A stretch of DNA of 64,000 nt from Prorocentrum cordatum (GCA_963575745.1 CAUYUJ010022392.1:581676-645675), one strand, 5' to 3'. Positions 27,780-38,565 are shown, counted from the first letter of the stretch. Numbers and translations are program-made. The notes: generated by a model not told the origin, from the sequence alone.

Positions 27780-28465
27780 TCCAAGATGAGCCAAGACGAC
27801 TCCAAGAGGGCCTCAGGGAGCCCAAGATCGCCTCCAAGATGGTTCAAGATAGCCCAAGATGCCTCAAGATGGTTCCAAAGATGCTCCAAGACGCTCCAAG
27901 ACCGCCCCAAGACGGCTCTAAGTGTCCACTAGAGCTCCCCTCGGATGCCCCCAAGAAGCCAAAATGTGTCAAAACCCTAAGGAAAATCAATGTTTGTGGC
28001 GTTCTCGCGCTTTCGCTTCCGATGCCCACCCGAGGCGTCAAGATAGCTCCAAGATGGCTCAAGATAGCTCCAAAAAGGGCCCAAGAAAGCCCGAAGACGG
28101 CGCAAAGAGCGCCCAAGAGCGCTCCAAGAGCCCTCCAAGAGCGGTTCAGGAGGCGATTTTAGAGGCTTTCCAGGAGCGACGCTAATTAGTGCTTCCGCTT
28201 TCTTTGACAGATCCCCTCAGGATGGCCCCAAGATGGCCCCAAGAGGCCCCCCAAGAGGCCCCCAGGAGGCCCCCAAGAGACCCCCAAGAGGCCCCAAGAG
28301 ACCCCCCAGAGGCACCCAAGCGGCAAAGATGGCCCCAAGAAGCGCCCAGGAGGCCCCCAAAGGCCCCAAGATGGCCCCAAGAGGCCCCAAGAGGCCCCCA
28401 GGAGGCCCCAAAGAGGATCCCGAACGGCCCACAGAGGCCCCCCCGAGGCACCCAAGACGCCGAAA
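27780..28465 (+). repeat. CCCCAAGAGGCC array with a core A
   Basis: Degenerate 12-bp array. A core-A-like AT-rich segment (27958-28032, minus orientation) interrupts it. Confidence 0.75.
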
Positions 28466-28487
28466 AGCCCCTCAGGACGACCCTCTA

Positions 28488-28545
28488 CTCGCCTGGGCGT
28501 CGTTTCTGGACGGGCTGGTGGGGATACGCGAAGCGTCTAGAATAA
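28488..28545 (+). repeat. 58-bp dispersed repeat, family P copy 2
   Basis: ACTCGCCTGGGCGTCGTTTC to ACGCGAAGCGTCTAG; see 18985. Confidence 0.8.
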
Positions 28546-28549
28546 CATT

Positions 28550-28839
28550 TTCGACGCCCTTATTGACGGACTGGGGTCCCACCACGAATGGAAAATAATT
28601 ATTTCTCCGCGGCACCCGCCGCGCAACAAAGGCGATGACGACTACGACTGCGATGACGGCTGGAATCTCGGCGCCCGAAAACAGGAGACAATGCGCACTT
28701 GACTCACCGAGGGCATCCTGGAAGGCAGACGGCCATCGGCTTCCGCTCCTGGGGTCGCCAAAGAAAATATTCGCCGCTGCCGCTGCTCCCTGGACCTTTC
28801 CTGGGGTGCGTCCTGACCAGGATTCCAGGGCGAATCCAT
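28550..28839. other. No gene seen
   Basis: Unique sequence; nothing supported. Confidence 0.4.
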
Positions 28840-29030
28840 GGAGGCCTCCAGGATGGGGTCAGAGCAGATGGGGTCGGAGGATCACGCTGCATCGTGGATG
28901 CATCACCGATGCATCGGCGAAGCGCGATGCATCGGCGACGTCGGCGTGGAGCAACTCGGCCTCCACAACGAGCCGAATCGCCGATGCACCGGCGACGTGA
29001 CTTCGTTCCTCCGACCCCGTCTGCCTAGAA
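28840..29030. mobile_element. GATGCATCGG foldback element, copy 1
   Basis: Inverted ends GATGGGGTCGGAGGATC and TCCTCCGACCCCGTCTGC around GATGCATCGGCGA and GACGTCGG repeats. Copies 2-4 at 35710, 37643 and 60736. Confidence 0.8.
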
Positions 29031-29064
29031 TCCAGCCGTGGCCACGAGGGCCACGGCTGGATTC

Positions 29065-29295
29065 CAGGCAGAAGGAGGAGGAGGAGGAGGAGGAGGAGGA
29101 GGAGGAGGAGGGGGAGGAGGAGGAGGAGGAGGAGGAGGAGGAGGAGGAGGGAGGAGGAGGAGGAGGAGGAGGAGGAGGAGGAGGAGGAGGAGGAGGAGGA
29201 GGAGGAGGAGGAGGAGGAGGAGGAGGGGGAGGAGGAGGTGGAGGAGGAGGAGGAGGAGGAGGAGGAGGAGGGGGAGGAGGAGGAGGAGGAAGGCC
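29065..29295 (+). repeat. (GGA)n tract
   Basis: About 230 bp of GGA with few interruptions. Confidence 0.95.
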
Positions 29296-29464
29296 ACCCC
29301 GAGGCTCGGGGAGGCCCGGCGACACGGCGGCACGGCCCCGCACGGGGCACCCCAGGAGCAGCGGCCACGCGCAGGAGGTGCGCTCCGTGCGCGGCTGCGG
29401 GGGGCTGCGGAAGAGTCGGGGGGGGGAGAAATCTGCGCGTTCGGGCAGGAGGCTCCAGCAGAAG

Positions 29465-29635
29465 ATCGACTGCAGAATTGCTTCACCCCATAATTTTTTC
29501 TTCCGCAGAATCTGCGAGAAGTGTGCAGCATTTAGCGTAAAACTGCCAACAATCTACGCATGCCTTGTGGATTCGACGAGAGCTCCAAGTCTGGGGACAA
29601 TCAAGTTTGTAGTCGATCCCCTTCTCGAGAGGTGG
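29465..29635 (+). repeat. Dispersed repeat, family K copy 1
   Basis: AGAATTGCTTCACCCCATAA through GGATTCGACGAGAG to GTCGATCCCCTTCTC. Aligns to 37002-37170. Confidence 0.7.
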
Positions 29636-29834
29636 GGGACCCAATGTCGGCCCGCATCATCAGGCCACTCCGGCGAACGGCCACTCTTGCGCGCCGCCGA
29701 AGATCTGGCGCCAGAGCTCACGGAAACGAACGCCAACATGGATTGAAGATCCGTGGGTTCGGCGTTTTGGCGCTAGATCCACGGATCGGGGAGGGCAGCC
29801 CCCGAAACATGAGGCGTGAATCCACGCGCCTCTC

Positions 29835-30175
29835 CTCCTCCTCCTCCTCCTCCTCTTCCTCCTCCTCCTCATCCTCCTCCTCCTCCTTCTTCTCCCCTCT
29901 CATCTTCTTCTCCTTCTCCTCCTCCTTCTCCTCTTTCACCTCCTCCTTCACCTCCTCCTCCCCTCTCATCTCCTCCTCCTCCTCCTCCTCCTCTCCTCCT
30001 CCCCTCCTCCTCCTCCTCCTCCTCCTGCTCCCTCCTCCTTCTCCTCCCTCCTCCTCCGTCCTTTCTCCTCCCTCCTCTCTCCGCCCTCCTCCCTCTCCTC
30101 CCTACCTCCTCCTCCTCCTCCTCCTCCTCCTCCTCCTCCTCCTCCTCCTCCTCCTGCTCGTCGTCGTCCTCCTCC
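29835..30175 (+). repeat. (CTC)n tract
   Basis: About 340 bp of CTC/CTT triplets. Confidence 0.95.
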
Positions 30176-30409
30176 TCCACGAGCTCCAGATGTACTGCCG
30201 AGATCGGCGTGAGACTCCCACGGGCCGATCTTATTACAAGGTCTCGCGACCCAGGGCCAGTACGGTTTCACATCCCGCGCTGCGCCTCCCCTCTCCGGAG
30301 CGCAGGAGCTCAGCACCCGAGCCCCTATGGGCGAAGCGGGGTCATCGCGGCGCTGAGCTGGCGCCCGACCCTGGGACCAAGGCATACTTGTGTGGCTGTT
30401 GAAAAAGGG

Positions 30410-30515
30410 AGGAGGGGGAGGAGGAGGAGGAGGAGGAGGAGGAGGAGGAGGAGGAGGAGGAGGAGGAGGAAGAGGAGGAGGAGGAGGAGGAGGAGGAGGC
30501 GGAGGATGATGAGGA
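30410..30515 (+). repeat. (GGA)n tract
   Basis: GGA triplets with some GAT. Confidence 0.95.
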
Positions 30516-30529
30516 GGAGGAGGGGTGCC

Positions 30530-31250
30530 GACAGGGTGTGCTGCAGGGGACGAGACAAGTGCGGAGACGGCAGCACGGACGCGTCGGCGAGCCGAAGAGC
30601 CCGACCCGTGCACAGCGCTGCTGCCGAGATACTGCGCCAGCGATTGTCCTCCCCGCCCGCTCGCGTTCGTGTCCCGCCCGCCCGACCGACTCGCCCGTTG
30701 GTTCCGCCCGCCCGACCCGCCCGATAGGGTCCGCCTGCCAATCGTCCTGCTCATTTGTCCTCCTCCTCCTCCTCCTCCTCAATCTGTTTTGTCCTCAGTC
30801 CTCCTGTCTTTCATGCCCCCCTCCCCTCTCGTTTCCTCCTCCCTTCCTCGCTCTCTCCATTCTTCCTGTGTCCCTGCTCCTCCGACTTGCAGGACCAACT
30901 GCATGTGGCAGGCAAAGAAGATATACCCCCAAAGGGGGTACAACCCAAGCCGAAGGGCGGGTATTGAGGGCTTGGGAGGTCTACGTGTTGAATGGCACGC
31001 GAGCCACGAAGAACGAGCTGCCTCAAAAGAAGTGTCGCTGCTGTTGGTGCTGCTGTCGCACTCGACCCCCGACACGCGCCGCGGCCCACACGCGACCCCT
31101 CGGCGATCCGCCCGCGACCAGTCCACGCCGCAACCCACCCGCGACCCGCTCGCTCCGCGACCCACCCCGCGACATGGCATCGCGCATCGGCGCCTGCGGC
31201 GTGCCGCCTCTCACCCACTCGTGCACACTGCTTTCAGAAGCGGAGCCTGC
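30530..31250. other. GC-rich region without a supported gene
   Basis: Contains CCGCGACCC-type repeats (31080-31180) and a short CTC tract (30750-30780). Frames are R/P/A-rich by composition. Confidence 0.4.
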
Positions 31251-31254
31251 GTCT

Positions 31255-31350
31255 GCAGGAGGCCACGTGCGAACCCTACCCCACCTCCCCCCTTAGAGAC
31301 CGTGAGGTGGTGGGATTGGCTTCGCAGGTGCCCTCCTCGTCCGGCCCCGG
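31255..31350 (+). repeat. Diverged copy of the large element's outer terminus
   Basis: GGCCACGTGCGAACCCTACC followed by a C-run and GGTGGGATTGGCTTCGCAGG. This follows the order of 1599-1690, including the hairpin insertion, but without the inner TAGCTCAGTTAG block. Confidence 0.55.
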
Positions 31351-31567
31351 CGCCCCCTCACCCTTTACCGAAGCTGCGGGGAGCTGGATACCAGGGGTTT
31401 CCGCCCGTCGCCGAGGTTGGCCCCATGTCGCCGGGAATCCGCACTCTCCTTCGCCAGGACTCTGACCCACAGTCCGTGCAACTCCCCGCCCCACCCTCCC
31501 TGGAGCGACTCGGGCGATCTTGTGACAGCTTGGCAACTGTTTTATGCCATCTAGGCTCGCTCAAGCC

Positions 31568-31727
31568 TCAGGTCGGGCATGTCCTCCTACAGGCGGACTT
31601 CGGAAGACAAATGGTAGATAGCCAAAACGTACTCAAGAATAGCCAAGCATAGTAGCAGGATCGTCCCCAGACTATTTCTTGACTACTTTGGATGTTCCTC
31701 CTGTAGGAGGGACATGCCCGACGTAAC
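31568..31727 (+). mobile_element. TCGGGCATGTCC MITE, family B copy 1
   Basis: Inverted ends AGGTCGGGCATGTCCTCC and GGAGGGACATGCCCGACG. The interior has ATAGCCAAAAC and ATCGTCCCCAGACTATTT. Six copies in the window, all in this orientation. Confidence 0.9.
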
Positions 31728-31904
31728 TCCAGCCCTCGCGGGCCCCACCTCCGCTCGCTTGGAGGCCATCATTGGAGGCCCCGAGAGGGCCGGCCCAAAG
31801 AGGCCGACGCAGGCGGAACGTCCTACGCGCTTCTGGCGAGAGAGAGTGTGACATGCTCGCTGCCTCGGTCTCAAGAGAGCACGTGTTTCTTCGCGGCCAT
31901 CACG
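31728..31904. other. No gene seen
   Basis: Unique sequence; nothing supported. Confidence 0.4.
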
Positions 31905-32226
31905 GGCGCTATGGGGGGAGGGGTGGGGGACACGAGGGGGCATGAGTAGAAGAAGGAAAAAAACGATATAGATATAAGCTTTTGGCGCTCCGCGCGGAAT
32001 TCTTAGATCTACGCTGGACCCCCCCCCCAGCGCGCGGAACGCCCCAGGGGCGGCGCCGGAGGCGCCGCCTAGAGGGGGCCCCAGCGCGGATCCAAGAAAT
32101 CAGCGCGGAGCGCCAAAAGTTAATGTTTATAGCGTTTTTCCTTCTTCTGCTCAATGGCGCATTCATAGATTCGTAGCCAAAACGGGCGTTATGGGGGGAG
32201 AGGGGGGGGACAGGAGGGGGCATAAC
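31905..32226. mobile_element. Large foldback element, family F copy 1
   Basis: Two arms of ~130 bp: outer GCGCTATGGGGGGAGGGG and GCGTTATGGGGGGAGAGG (as direct repeats), then TTCTTC-rich arms, TTTGGCGCTCCGCGCGGA and GCGCGGAGCGCCAAAA. The centre is GGCGGCGCCGGAGGCGCC. Smaller copies at 44617 and 48738. Confidence 0.8.
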
Positions 32227-32389
32227 GTAGCGCCCCCACCCCCCCGACCCCCAGACTGTGGTGCTGGACGCACTGCGGCAGTGCTGTGGACGCACTGACG
32301 GGGGAGCATAACGTCATGGGGGTGGGAGGGGGGGGAGGATAGGGGGCATAACGCGTGTTATGGCCCAGAGGGTAAACAAAAAACACTCT

Positions 32390-32650
32390 CCGAGAGCATC
32401 TAAGACGGCCGAAGAACATCCCAAGAGCCCCAAAGACGAGCCCAAGAGGCCTCCAAGACGGCCCCAGGAAGGGCTAGAGAAACAGGATACCGCCGCGCTG
32501 CTGGAAGCCATCCCCTCCAACATGATCCCAAGACTCCAAGAAGCCCCCGATAGGTCCCACTAGAAGCCCCTCAAGATCATCGCAAATGTCCCCAAGGCAT
32601 CTGAAGCACGAACCAAGCGCAGTGTTGGGATGAGCCAAAATCCACAAAAT
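32390..32650 (+). repeat. CCCCAAGAGGCC array with core C
   Basis: Degenerate array. Core C lies on the minus strand at 32608-32650 (GGCTCATCCCAACACTG). Confidence 0.7.
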
Positions 32651-32904
32651 CTTCGCACTCGCATTTAAGCCTCCACTGCTCCGTTCATTCGTCCCCCCTT
32701 CTGGGCCCTTTCGCATATTGCGCCCAAGCTGTTCTCTTGTCAGGGTCGGCGGAGCCGGCGGAGATCCTTTGCAGCGTGCTAGAAAAGCCGAAAGTTGTGC
32801 GGGACCACGCGTGTTCAGACCTTCTCGCGAAGAGCTGGCTGGGACGGTGCTCCTCACGCCCATCCTGGGAGGACGCCAACTACACACCTTCACTGATTCT
32901 AGCC

Positions 32905-33066
32905 TTAGGTCGGGCATGTCCTCCTACAAGCGGATGTTGGACGAAACCTCCAAAAGATGCCAAACATATTCACAAATATAGCCAAAAATGATATAAACAT
33001 CGTCCGCAGACTATGTTTTGACTATTTTTGAATGCTCCTCCCGTAGAAGGACATGCACGACTGAAT
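32905..33066 (+). mobile_element. Family B MITE, copy 2
   Basis: TTAGGTCGGGCATGTCCTCC to GAAGGACATGCACGACTGAA, with CATCGTCCGCAGACTATG inside. Confidence 0.9.
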
Positions 33067-33160
33067 TCTAGCCCGAGCACCTCCCAGGCCCATCATCAGT
33101 GGGGTGCGCCGTCCTGGCTGGCTTGGCCACGAGCGCTCGGAAGCTGGGCGAGGGCTGACA

Positions 33161-33295
33161 AATCCGTGGCTACTAAAACGGTCTTCCCGGAAGAGAAAAA
33201 CACATTCCCGGAATACAACGCACTGAATAGTAAACGGGCAGCTTCCCAGAAGAACAAAGCAATTTCCTGGAGCTCCGTTTTAGCAGCCACGGGTT
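33161..33295. mobile_element. 135-bp MITE with 21-bp inverted ends
   Basis: Ends AATCCGTGGCTACTAAAACG and CGTTTTAGCAGCCACGGGTT are inverted repeats with two mismatches. The interior has no coding capacity, and no second copy lies in the window. Confidence 0.85.
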
Positions 33296-33779
33296 TCCCA
33301 GCCTTCCCCTGGCGTCTGGGTGGCATGTGTACGCCGATCCAGGGCCCCGCCAGGATCGGTGCTGGCGTCCCCTGGCAACCTGGGCCTGGGGGCCAAATGC
33401 AGTCGACCACCCGCCCAGGGAGCGGACCTGGAAGAGGCGCAGGTCGGAGAATCCTCCGGAGTGGGAGTGGGCAGGGCCAGACAATCTTGCCAGGGCTGCA
33501 GCGAGCTCGAAGCAGGTGAGCAAGGAGCTCGCAAAGTCTGGAGGGGGTGGGGAGAGCATTTGCCAGAGCTAGAACACGAAAAAAAGCCAACTCACGCAAC
33601 CCCCTCCAACTCCCGTCTACCTGACACGCTCAGGGAACCGCTGAACCGAACATGTAGACATCACCCGGGGGCGCAGAAACTTCCATACATGCGATGTCTT
33701 GACTGTTTCGATACGGGCCCCCTGGAAGTTCCGACCCCTTCCCCAATTATGTTGCATCTTCAGGGGACCTTGTCTGTCC
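33296..33779. other. No gene seen
   Basis: GC-rich unique sequence; nothing supported. Confidence 0.35.
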
Positions 33780-33935
33780 GGTCGCGGTCCTATCCGCGTC
33801 GAATCCGTGTCGAATCCATGTCGGATTCATCGGATCTGTATCGACTCCGTGTCAAATCCGTGTCGAGTCCGCGTCGAAGCCACGCCAAATCCGCGTCGAG
33901 TCCGCATCGAGCCCGCGTCGGGCACAAGAAAAGAC
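33780..33935 (+). repeat. (CGTGTCGAATCC)n 12-bp tandem repeat
   Basis: About a dozen degenerate units. Similar units occur at 37440-37540. Confidence 0.85.
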
Positions 33936-33954
33936 ACCAACTCTTGGGGCAGGC

Positions 33955-34145
33955 GAGGCCCCCCAAAGATGCGGAAGAAGTGGGTAGAAACATGAAGTAG
34001 GAAGGCGTTGAAAATATATTGGGTTCCGTCCGCCCCCTAAGGAGGACGGAAAAGGTGAAGCCACCCGATCATTGAAGTAGGAAGGCGCTGAAAGTAGACT
34101 AGAACCACGCGCGCGCGCTTCGCGGGCGCTTAGGTTCTAGTCGAC
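33955..34145 (+). repeat. Dispersed repeat, family L copy 1, plus a terminal hairpin
   Basis: GGAAGAAGTGGGTAGAAACA through the hairpin TTCCGTCCGCCCCC / GGAGGACGGAA; matched at 39215-39365. It ends with CTAGAACCACGCGCG and TTAGGTTCTAG, a hairpin also found at 61765-61800. Confidence 0.8.
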
Positions 34146-34277
34146 CCCGAAGACGGTGTCAATTTCCGTGGGACCTTTTCCATGTGGTCTTCCAGGTTCC
34201 TCCCTTTCACCAATGCGTGATTTTCGGGCGGACGCTGCGAAGTTCAAGGAAGGGTTTGGCCTGTAGCGTACCAGCGA

Positions 34278-34281
34278 CGAC

Positions 34282-34356
<75 letters not shown>

Positions 34357-34360
34357 ACCA
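34278..34360 (+). repeat. (CGA)n tract
   Basis: Pure CGA triplets, about 80 bp. Confidence 0.95.
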
Positions 34361-34559
34361 CCGACGATCAGCATCATTGTCACCTGGTCCACGTGTGCGG
34401 GCGAGGCGTTTCCGGAGCGTCTTGCAGGCGTCATGGGGCGTCCTCGGGCCTCGACATTGGGTGGGCGGGTCGGGGGGTGCAGCCAGGGCCACGTGTTCCG
34501 AAGGGCTTTTCCGGAGCATGGAGGACGAAGGGCTTCTGGCGGGCTCCTGAGGGTCTGTG

Positions 34560-35470
34560 TAGAGGCCTCCTGCGAGCTCGGTGGGGGTTTCTCGGGAGCT
34601 TCGCGGGTCTTTCTGGAGCCCTTTTGGGGACTTCTTGGGGCGTCGCGGAGGCCTCCTGGGAGTCTCTTGGGGCCTCCTGGGGGCCTCTTGGGGCAGAGGG
34701 CGCCTCTGTTCGGGCATTCGGGGGACTCTCTGGAGCCTCCTGGGAATATCTTGGGCCAGCTTGGGAGCCTCTGGGAGGGTCTGGGGCCCCTTCTGAACCC
34801 TCTTGGGGCCCTCAAGGCCCCCCCGGCCCCCCATGCGAACCAGAGGTCGCAGCTCTGGGCCCATCCCGCCACCGTGTCTGGGTTGCGGGTTAGAGGCTTC
34901 TCGGATGTTCGCTGGGATGATATCGTGGGATGCCTCCCGGGGGGCCTTTTGGAAGCAGGTTTGAAGCCTCCACGGGGGCGTTGTGGAGCTCGTCGGACCT
35001 CTCTTCGGCATCTTTGGGGCCTCTTTGGAGCCTCTTGGAGCCACTCGGGGGCATCTTGGGGCCTCCTGGGGGCCTCTGGGGGCGGGAAGTTCGAAAGGTC
35101 GGTTCGCGTTCCCTCTCTTGGGCCCATCTTGGAGCCATCTTCAGGCCCTCTTCAGGCCCTCTTGGGCCGATCATGCGGCCCTCTTGGGCCGTCTTGGGGG
35201 CCTCTGGGGGGCCTCTTGGGGCGACGATGGAGGCTTCTCGGGCAGTCTGGGAGTGTCGGCCGCTCGAAAACGTGAAAAAGCAACAAATATAGGAAAACAA
35301 TATGAAAATCTGTGGTTTGGGCGTTTTGGGGCTCTCTTGGAGGTCCTCGCGGAGCGACCTTGGGGCCTCTTGTGGGCCTCTTGGGCCGATCATGGGGCCA
35401 TCTTGGGCGGCTTGAGCGCTCTTGGGCCGTCTTGGCGGCTTCTTGCCGTCTCCAGAAACCTAGGTGGACG
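34560..35470 (+). repeat. GGCCTCTTGGGG element, copy 2 with cores C, B, A
   Basis: Core C 34855-34900 (GGGCCCATCCCGCCACCGTG), core B 35083-35130 (TTCGCGTTCCCTCTCTTGGG) and core A 35262-35325 (GAAAACGTGAAAAAGCAACA). Order and spacing match copy 1 on the other strand. Confidence 0.8.
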
Positions 35471-35639
35471 CCTCGGGGAAGCGGAAAAAGTTCCGGGACT
35501 CCGAAAACGGGCCCCTGTATGCCAAAAAATGCCATCGCAGCCCAGGGGGCAAATTCGGATACGGGGGAGGGGGGGGGGGGGCGTTTGGGGAAAGTGTGCG
35601 ACACCGGGACGCGGGGCCCCAGACGCCGCTTATATTAAA

Positions 35640-35700
35640 TAATATTGGAATCTGGGAATCCAGAAATACATACTTTCAACGACCGATGGGTAACCCCAGG
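35640..35700 (+). repeat. 60-bp repeat shared with 39355-39415
   Basis: TTGGAATCTGGGAATCCAGA through TTTCAACGACCGATGGGTAA. At 39.3 kb this segment adjoins family L. Confidence 0.75.
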
Positions 35701-35709
35701 TCTCAGAGT

Positions 35710-35929
35710 AGAGGCTTCCTAGATGGGGTTCGAGTAGATGGGGCCGGAGGATCGCGCCGCATCGCCAGTGCATCGCCGATGCGTCGGCGATGCATCGGCG
35801 ACGTCGGCGACGCATCGGCGACGTCGGCGTGGGGAAAATCGGGCTCCGCCTCGAGCCACATCTTCGATACATCGGCGATGCTGCGCAATCCTCCGACCCC
35901 GTCTGCTCCGACCCCATCTGGGAGGCCTG
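35710..35929. mobile_element. GATGCATCGG foldback element, copy 2
   Basis: Ends GTAGATGGGGCCGGAGGATC and ATCCTCCGACCCCGTCTGC, interior (GCGACGTCGG)n and GATGCATCGG. Confidence 0.85.
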
Positions 35930-35953
35930 GGCCTGGAGGTCCTGGGGCTTCCT

Positions 35954-36048
35954 GCGCAGTTTTCTAAGCCAGAAGACGCAGAAAACCTCTCGGCACGAGG
36001 GCTCCTGAGAAGCCCCGCCGCCTTCTGACAAGGCCTTCTCCTTCTGAG
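35954..36048 (+). repeat. Partial TTCTCAGAAGG foldback repeat
   Basis: AGAAAACCTCTCGGCACGAG through CCTTCTGACAAGGCCTTCTC; lacks the usual outer arms. Confidence 0.65.
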
Positions 36049-36094
36049 CAGGGGCCGACCGTCCCGGCACTTCTATAGTCCTACCACGACATGT

Positions 36095-36290
36095 TCTCAG
36101 AATCCAAGCGATGTTCTAATAACAAAACAATGTTCTTAGAACTGAAACATTATGTGTTAAAGCAAGACAGCCCCAGCCAGAAATGTGCTAAGAACACTTC
36201 GTGGAAGCCACAAAAGGACCTTAGAACATGGTTTGGTGGGCCTCTAGGCGAGCCAGGACGCTTCGCCACTGCTCGGCCCTTCTCCCTTCC
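36095..36290 (+). repeat. Dispersed repeat, family M copy 1
   Basis: Repeated ATGTTCTTAGAAC-type palindromes, then a stretch ending CCAGGACGCTTCGCCACTGC. The second copy is at 38385-38565. Confidence 0.7.
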
Positions 36291-36299
36291 TCCCCTCGC

Positions 36300-36670
36300 T
36301 CGCCGCCGACGCCGGTCTCCGCAGGCGGAGCCGCCCCCCGATGGGACCCCGGCCGGCTCCCCCCGGCCGTTCGCCGCCCCTCTCCCGCCGAGGGAGCGGA
36401 GCGGGGCCAAAGCCCTCCCGGGGCCCCTCGGGGGCGGTGGCCCCCTCCTCTCCGGAGCGCCCCGTGTGCGCCCCGCCTCCCTCCCCCGAGCCTCCCGCCC
36501 GAGCCCGAGTCAGGGTCCGAGCCCCAGCCCGAGCCCGGGCCCGAGCCCGAGCCCGCGCCAGAATCCGAGCCCAAGCCCCGGCCAGAGTCCGAGCCCGAGC
36601 CAGAATCCGAGTCCTGGCCCAAGCCCAAGCTCAAGACCGAGCCCGAGGACGAATCCGCGCTGGGGCCCGA

Positions 36671-36706
<36 letters not shown>

Positions 36707-37000
36707 TCAAAGCCCAAAGCCGAGCCCGCCATGCCCCGCCTCCTCCTCGTCCTACTCCTCCTACTCCTCCTACTCCTCTCCTCCTTCTCCTCCTCCTCCT
36801 CCTCCTCCTCCTCCTCCTCCTACTGTTTCCTCCTCCCCGATCGTGCAGAGCAAAACGCGCTCGAGCCAAGAGACCACGCTCAATTATGCAGTGCCGCACG
36901 CAAAGGCGGCGTGCAGCGGGATGGTCGCGACAGAGCGGCGTGCCAGGGCACACGCTGGAGGAGGGGGAGGGCAAGAGCGCGCGAGTCGAGCGGGGGATCG
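36300..37000 (+). repeat. Low-complexity GC region: (GAGCCC)n and (CTC)n
   Basis: (GAGCCC)n at 36490-36730 yields PEPEP frames; (CTC)n at 36740-36825. The long frames here follow from composition. Confidence 0.8.
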
Positions 37001-37001
37001 A

Positions 37002-37170
37002 CTAGAGAATTGATTCACCCCAGAATTGGGTCCCCAATCGAATCTACGAAAGATATGCAGAATGTTCGTCGATTCACGGAACATTATATGCACTTGTCGT
37101 CGATTCGACGGGGAAACCAAGCTTGGGGTACATCAATCATGCAGTCGATCCCCTACTCAAGCGGGAGCAG
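37002..37170 (+). repeat. Dispersed repeat, family K copy 2
   Basis: AGAGAATTGATTCACCCCAG through GTCGATTCGACGGGG to GTCGATCCCCTACTC. Confidence 0.7.
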
Positions 37171-37189
37171 ACCTGGGTTACGGAGCTTC

Positions 37190-37400
37190 TGCTTGGGGTG
37201 TCGCAGCGGCGGCCCAGGCGCCACGGTGTGCCCTGCAGGCGGATGGCGTGTTGCTCCGCCCCGCGGGGCGGCAGGCTCAGAGAGGCTCGGGACGTTGAGG
37301 CCCTGGGGACCGGGAAATAAACACTCAGCGTGCCGCGCCGAGGCGTGGTGGGCCAGGGCTGGCGGAGGGACACGCTATCCAAACGTTCCCGGCCGCATGC
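37190..37400 (+). repeat. Dispersed repeat, family N copy 1
   Basis: GTCGCAGCGGCGGCCCAGG, GTGTGCCCTG, GCGGATGGCGTGTTGCTCCG and GGCTCGGGACG; aligns to 45230-45455. Confidence 0.75.
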
Positions 37401-37439
37401 GGAAACTCATGGGGGCCTCGCGCGGCAACTCGAGACCCA

Positions 37440-37540
37440 GTCGGATCCACGTCGGATCCACGTTTGATTTCAGTCGGCATCACGCCGAATTTGCGTCGAA
37501 CTCACGTCGAATTCTCGTCGGACTCTTGCCGAGGACTTAG
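37440..37540 (+). repeat. (CACGTCGGATC)n short repeat
   Basis: GGATCCACGTCGGATCCACG and related units. Confidence 0.7.
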
Positions 37541-37642
37541 GTCGTCCCATAACTGTGTAACGGGGCGGACGTGCGGACTGGACAGTCTGACTATTGCGCG
37601 CCGCGCGAGGCCTTCGGGGCTTTCCTCGTGTCCGGAGGCATC

Positions 37643-37820
37643 AGAGGCCTCCCGGATGGGGTCCGAGCAGATGGGGTCGGAGGATCGCGCCGCATCGCCG
37701 ATGCATCGGCGATGCATCGACGTGGAGCAGATCGGGCTCCGCGTCGAGCCGCATCGCCGATGCATCGGCGATGCTGCGCGATCCTCCGACCCCATCTACT
37801 CGGACCCCATCCGGTAGGCC
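37643..37820. mobile_element. GATGCATCGG foldback element, copy 3
   Basis: The most complete inverted ends: AGGCCTCCCGGATGGGGTCC and GGACCCCATCCGGTAGGCC, with nested GATGGGGTCGGAGGATCGC arms. Confidence 0.9.
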
Positions 37821-37825
37821 TAGGA

Positions 37826-37996
37826 TAGGTTAAGCATGTCCTCCTACATGCGGATTTTGGAGGAAAAATCAAGATAGCCAAAACATGCACAACTATATAT
37901 TGTCAAACCTGATCCAGACATCGTCCCCAAAACATGGTTTGACTCTTTTTGGATATCGCGGACATCGCTCCTGTAGAGGGCCGTGCCCGACTTGAG
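37826..37996 (+). mobile_element. Family B MITE, copy 3
   Basis: TAGGTTAAGCATGTCCTCCT to GTAGAGGGCCGTGCCCGACT. It lies 6 bp after the foldback element. Confidence 0.85.
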
Positions 37997-38173
37997 CCTA
38001 GCATTCGACTCTCTGACGCTTGCGTGCCGCGCGAGGCCTCTGCGGCTCTCCGCGTGCCCGGGGGGCCAGACTAGAGGCCCCAGGAGGTCCGTGGCAGAGC
38101 GGCAACGGCACGCGGAGAGGCCGAGCCCCTCGTGGAGCAGGGACCGACCGTGCCGGCGCGACCGGGAGGCCTA

Positions 38174-38353
38174 GAGTGGAGGCCAATCCACAAGAAACCT
38201 TCCACAAGAATCCCAACCGTGTGGTCCCAGGACGTCCATGGATTTTTGGTGTGGGAACGTCACGTCTCCCGTCGCAGAACCATCGAAACCCAAGAAACCC
38301 AGGGCACCCTGGAGGCAAGCAGGGTGATTCTTGGCATGGGCCCCCACTGTACC
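38174..38353 (+). repeat. 180-bp dispersed repeat, family A copy 3
   Basis: AGTGGAGGCCAATCCACAAG to GGGCCCCCACTGTACC. Confidence 0.9.
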
Positions 38354-38384
38354 ACGAAATGCTCTTGGAACCCCCACATGTTCC

Positions 38385-38565
38385 AAGAACGAAAACAGCG
38401 TTCTCAGAACAGAAGCCCGATGTGCCAAAACAGGACAGTCCCATCCAGGAGCGCTCCAAGAGCAAGCAGCAGCTCGTGCAGACCACAAGGAGGCTCCGGA
38501 GAGCACGCACTTGTGGACCCCTGGGCAAGCCGGGACGCTTCGCCACTGCTCGCTCTCGGAGGCAG
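38385..38565 (+). repeat. Dispersed repeat, family M copy 2
   Basis: ACATGTTCCAAGAACG through CCGGGACGCTTCGCCACTGC; aligns to 36095-36290. Confidence 0.7.

Noticed and set aside
28838-29746. A ~300-residue open frame through the (GGA)n tract, and similar frames at 36.3-37.5, 45.5-46.5, 47.6-49.4 and 52.6-54.8 kb
   Set aside because: They are triplet repeats translated as poly-Gly, Glu, Arg, Pro, Ser or Leu, open in several phases and on both strands. No conserved domain or plausible start.
32608-32650. SL-like GGATTTTGGCTCATCC on the minus strand
   Set aside because: It belongs to core C of the 12-bp-array element. The other two copies read TTTTCGGCCCATCC or CTCTGGGCCCATCC, so the similarity is local and no gene follows.
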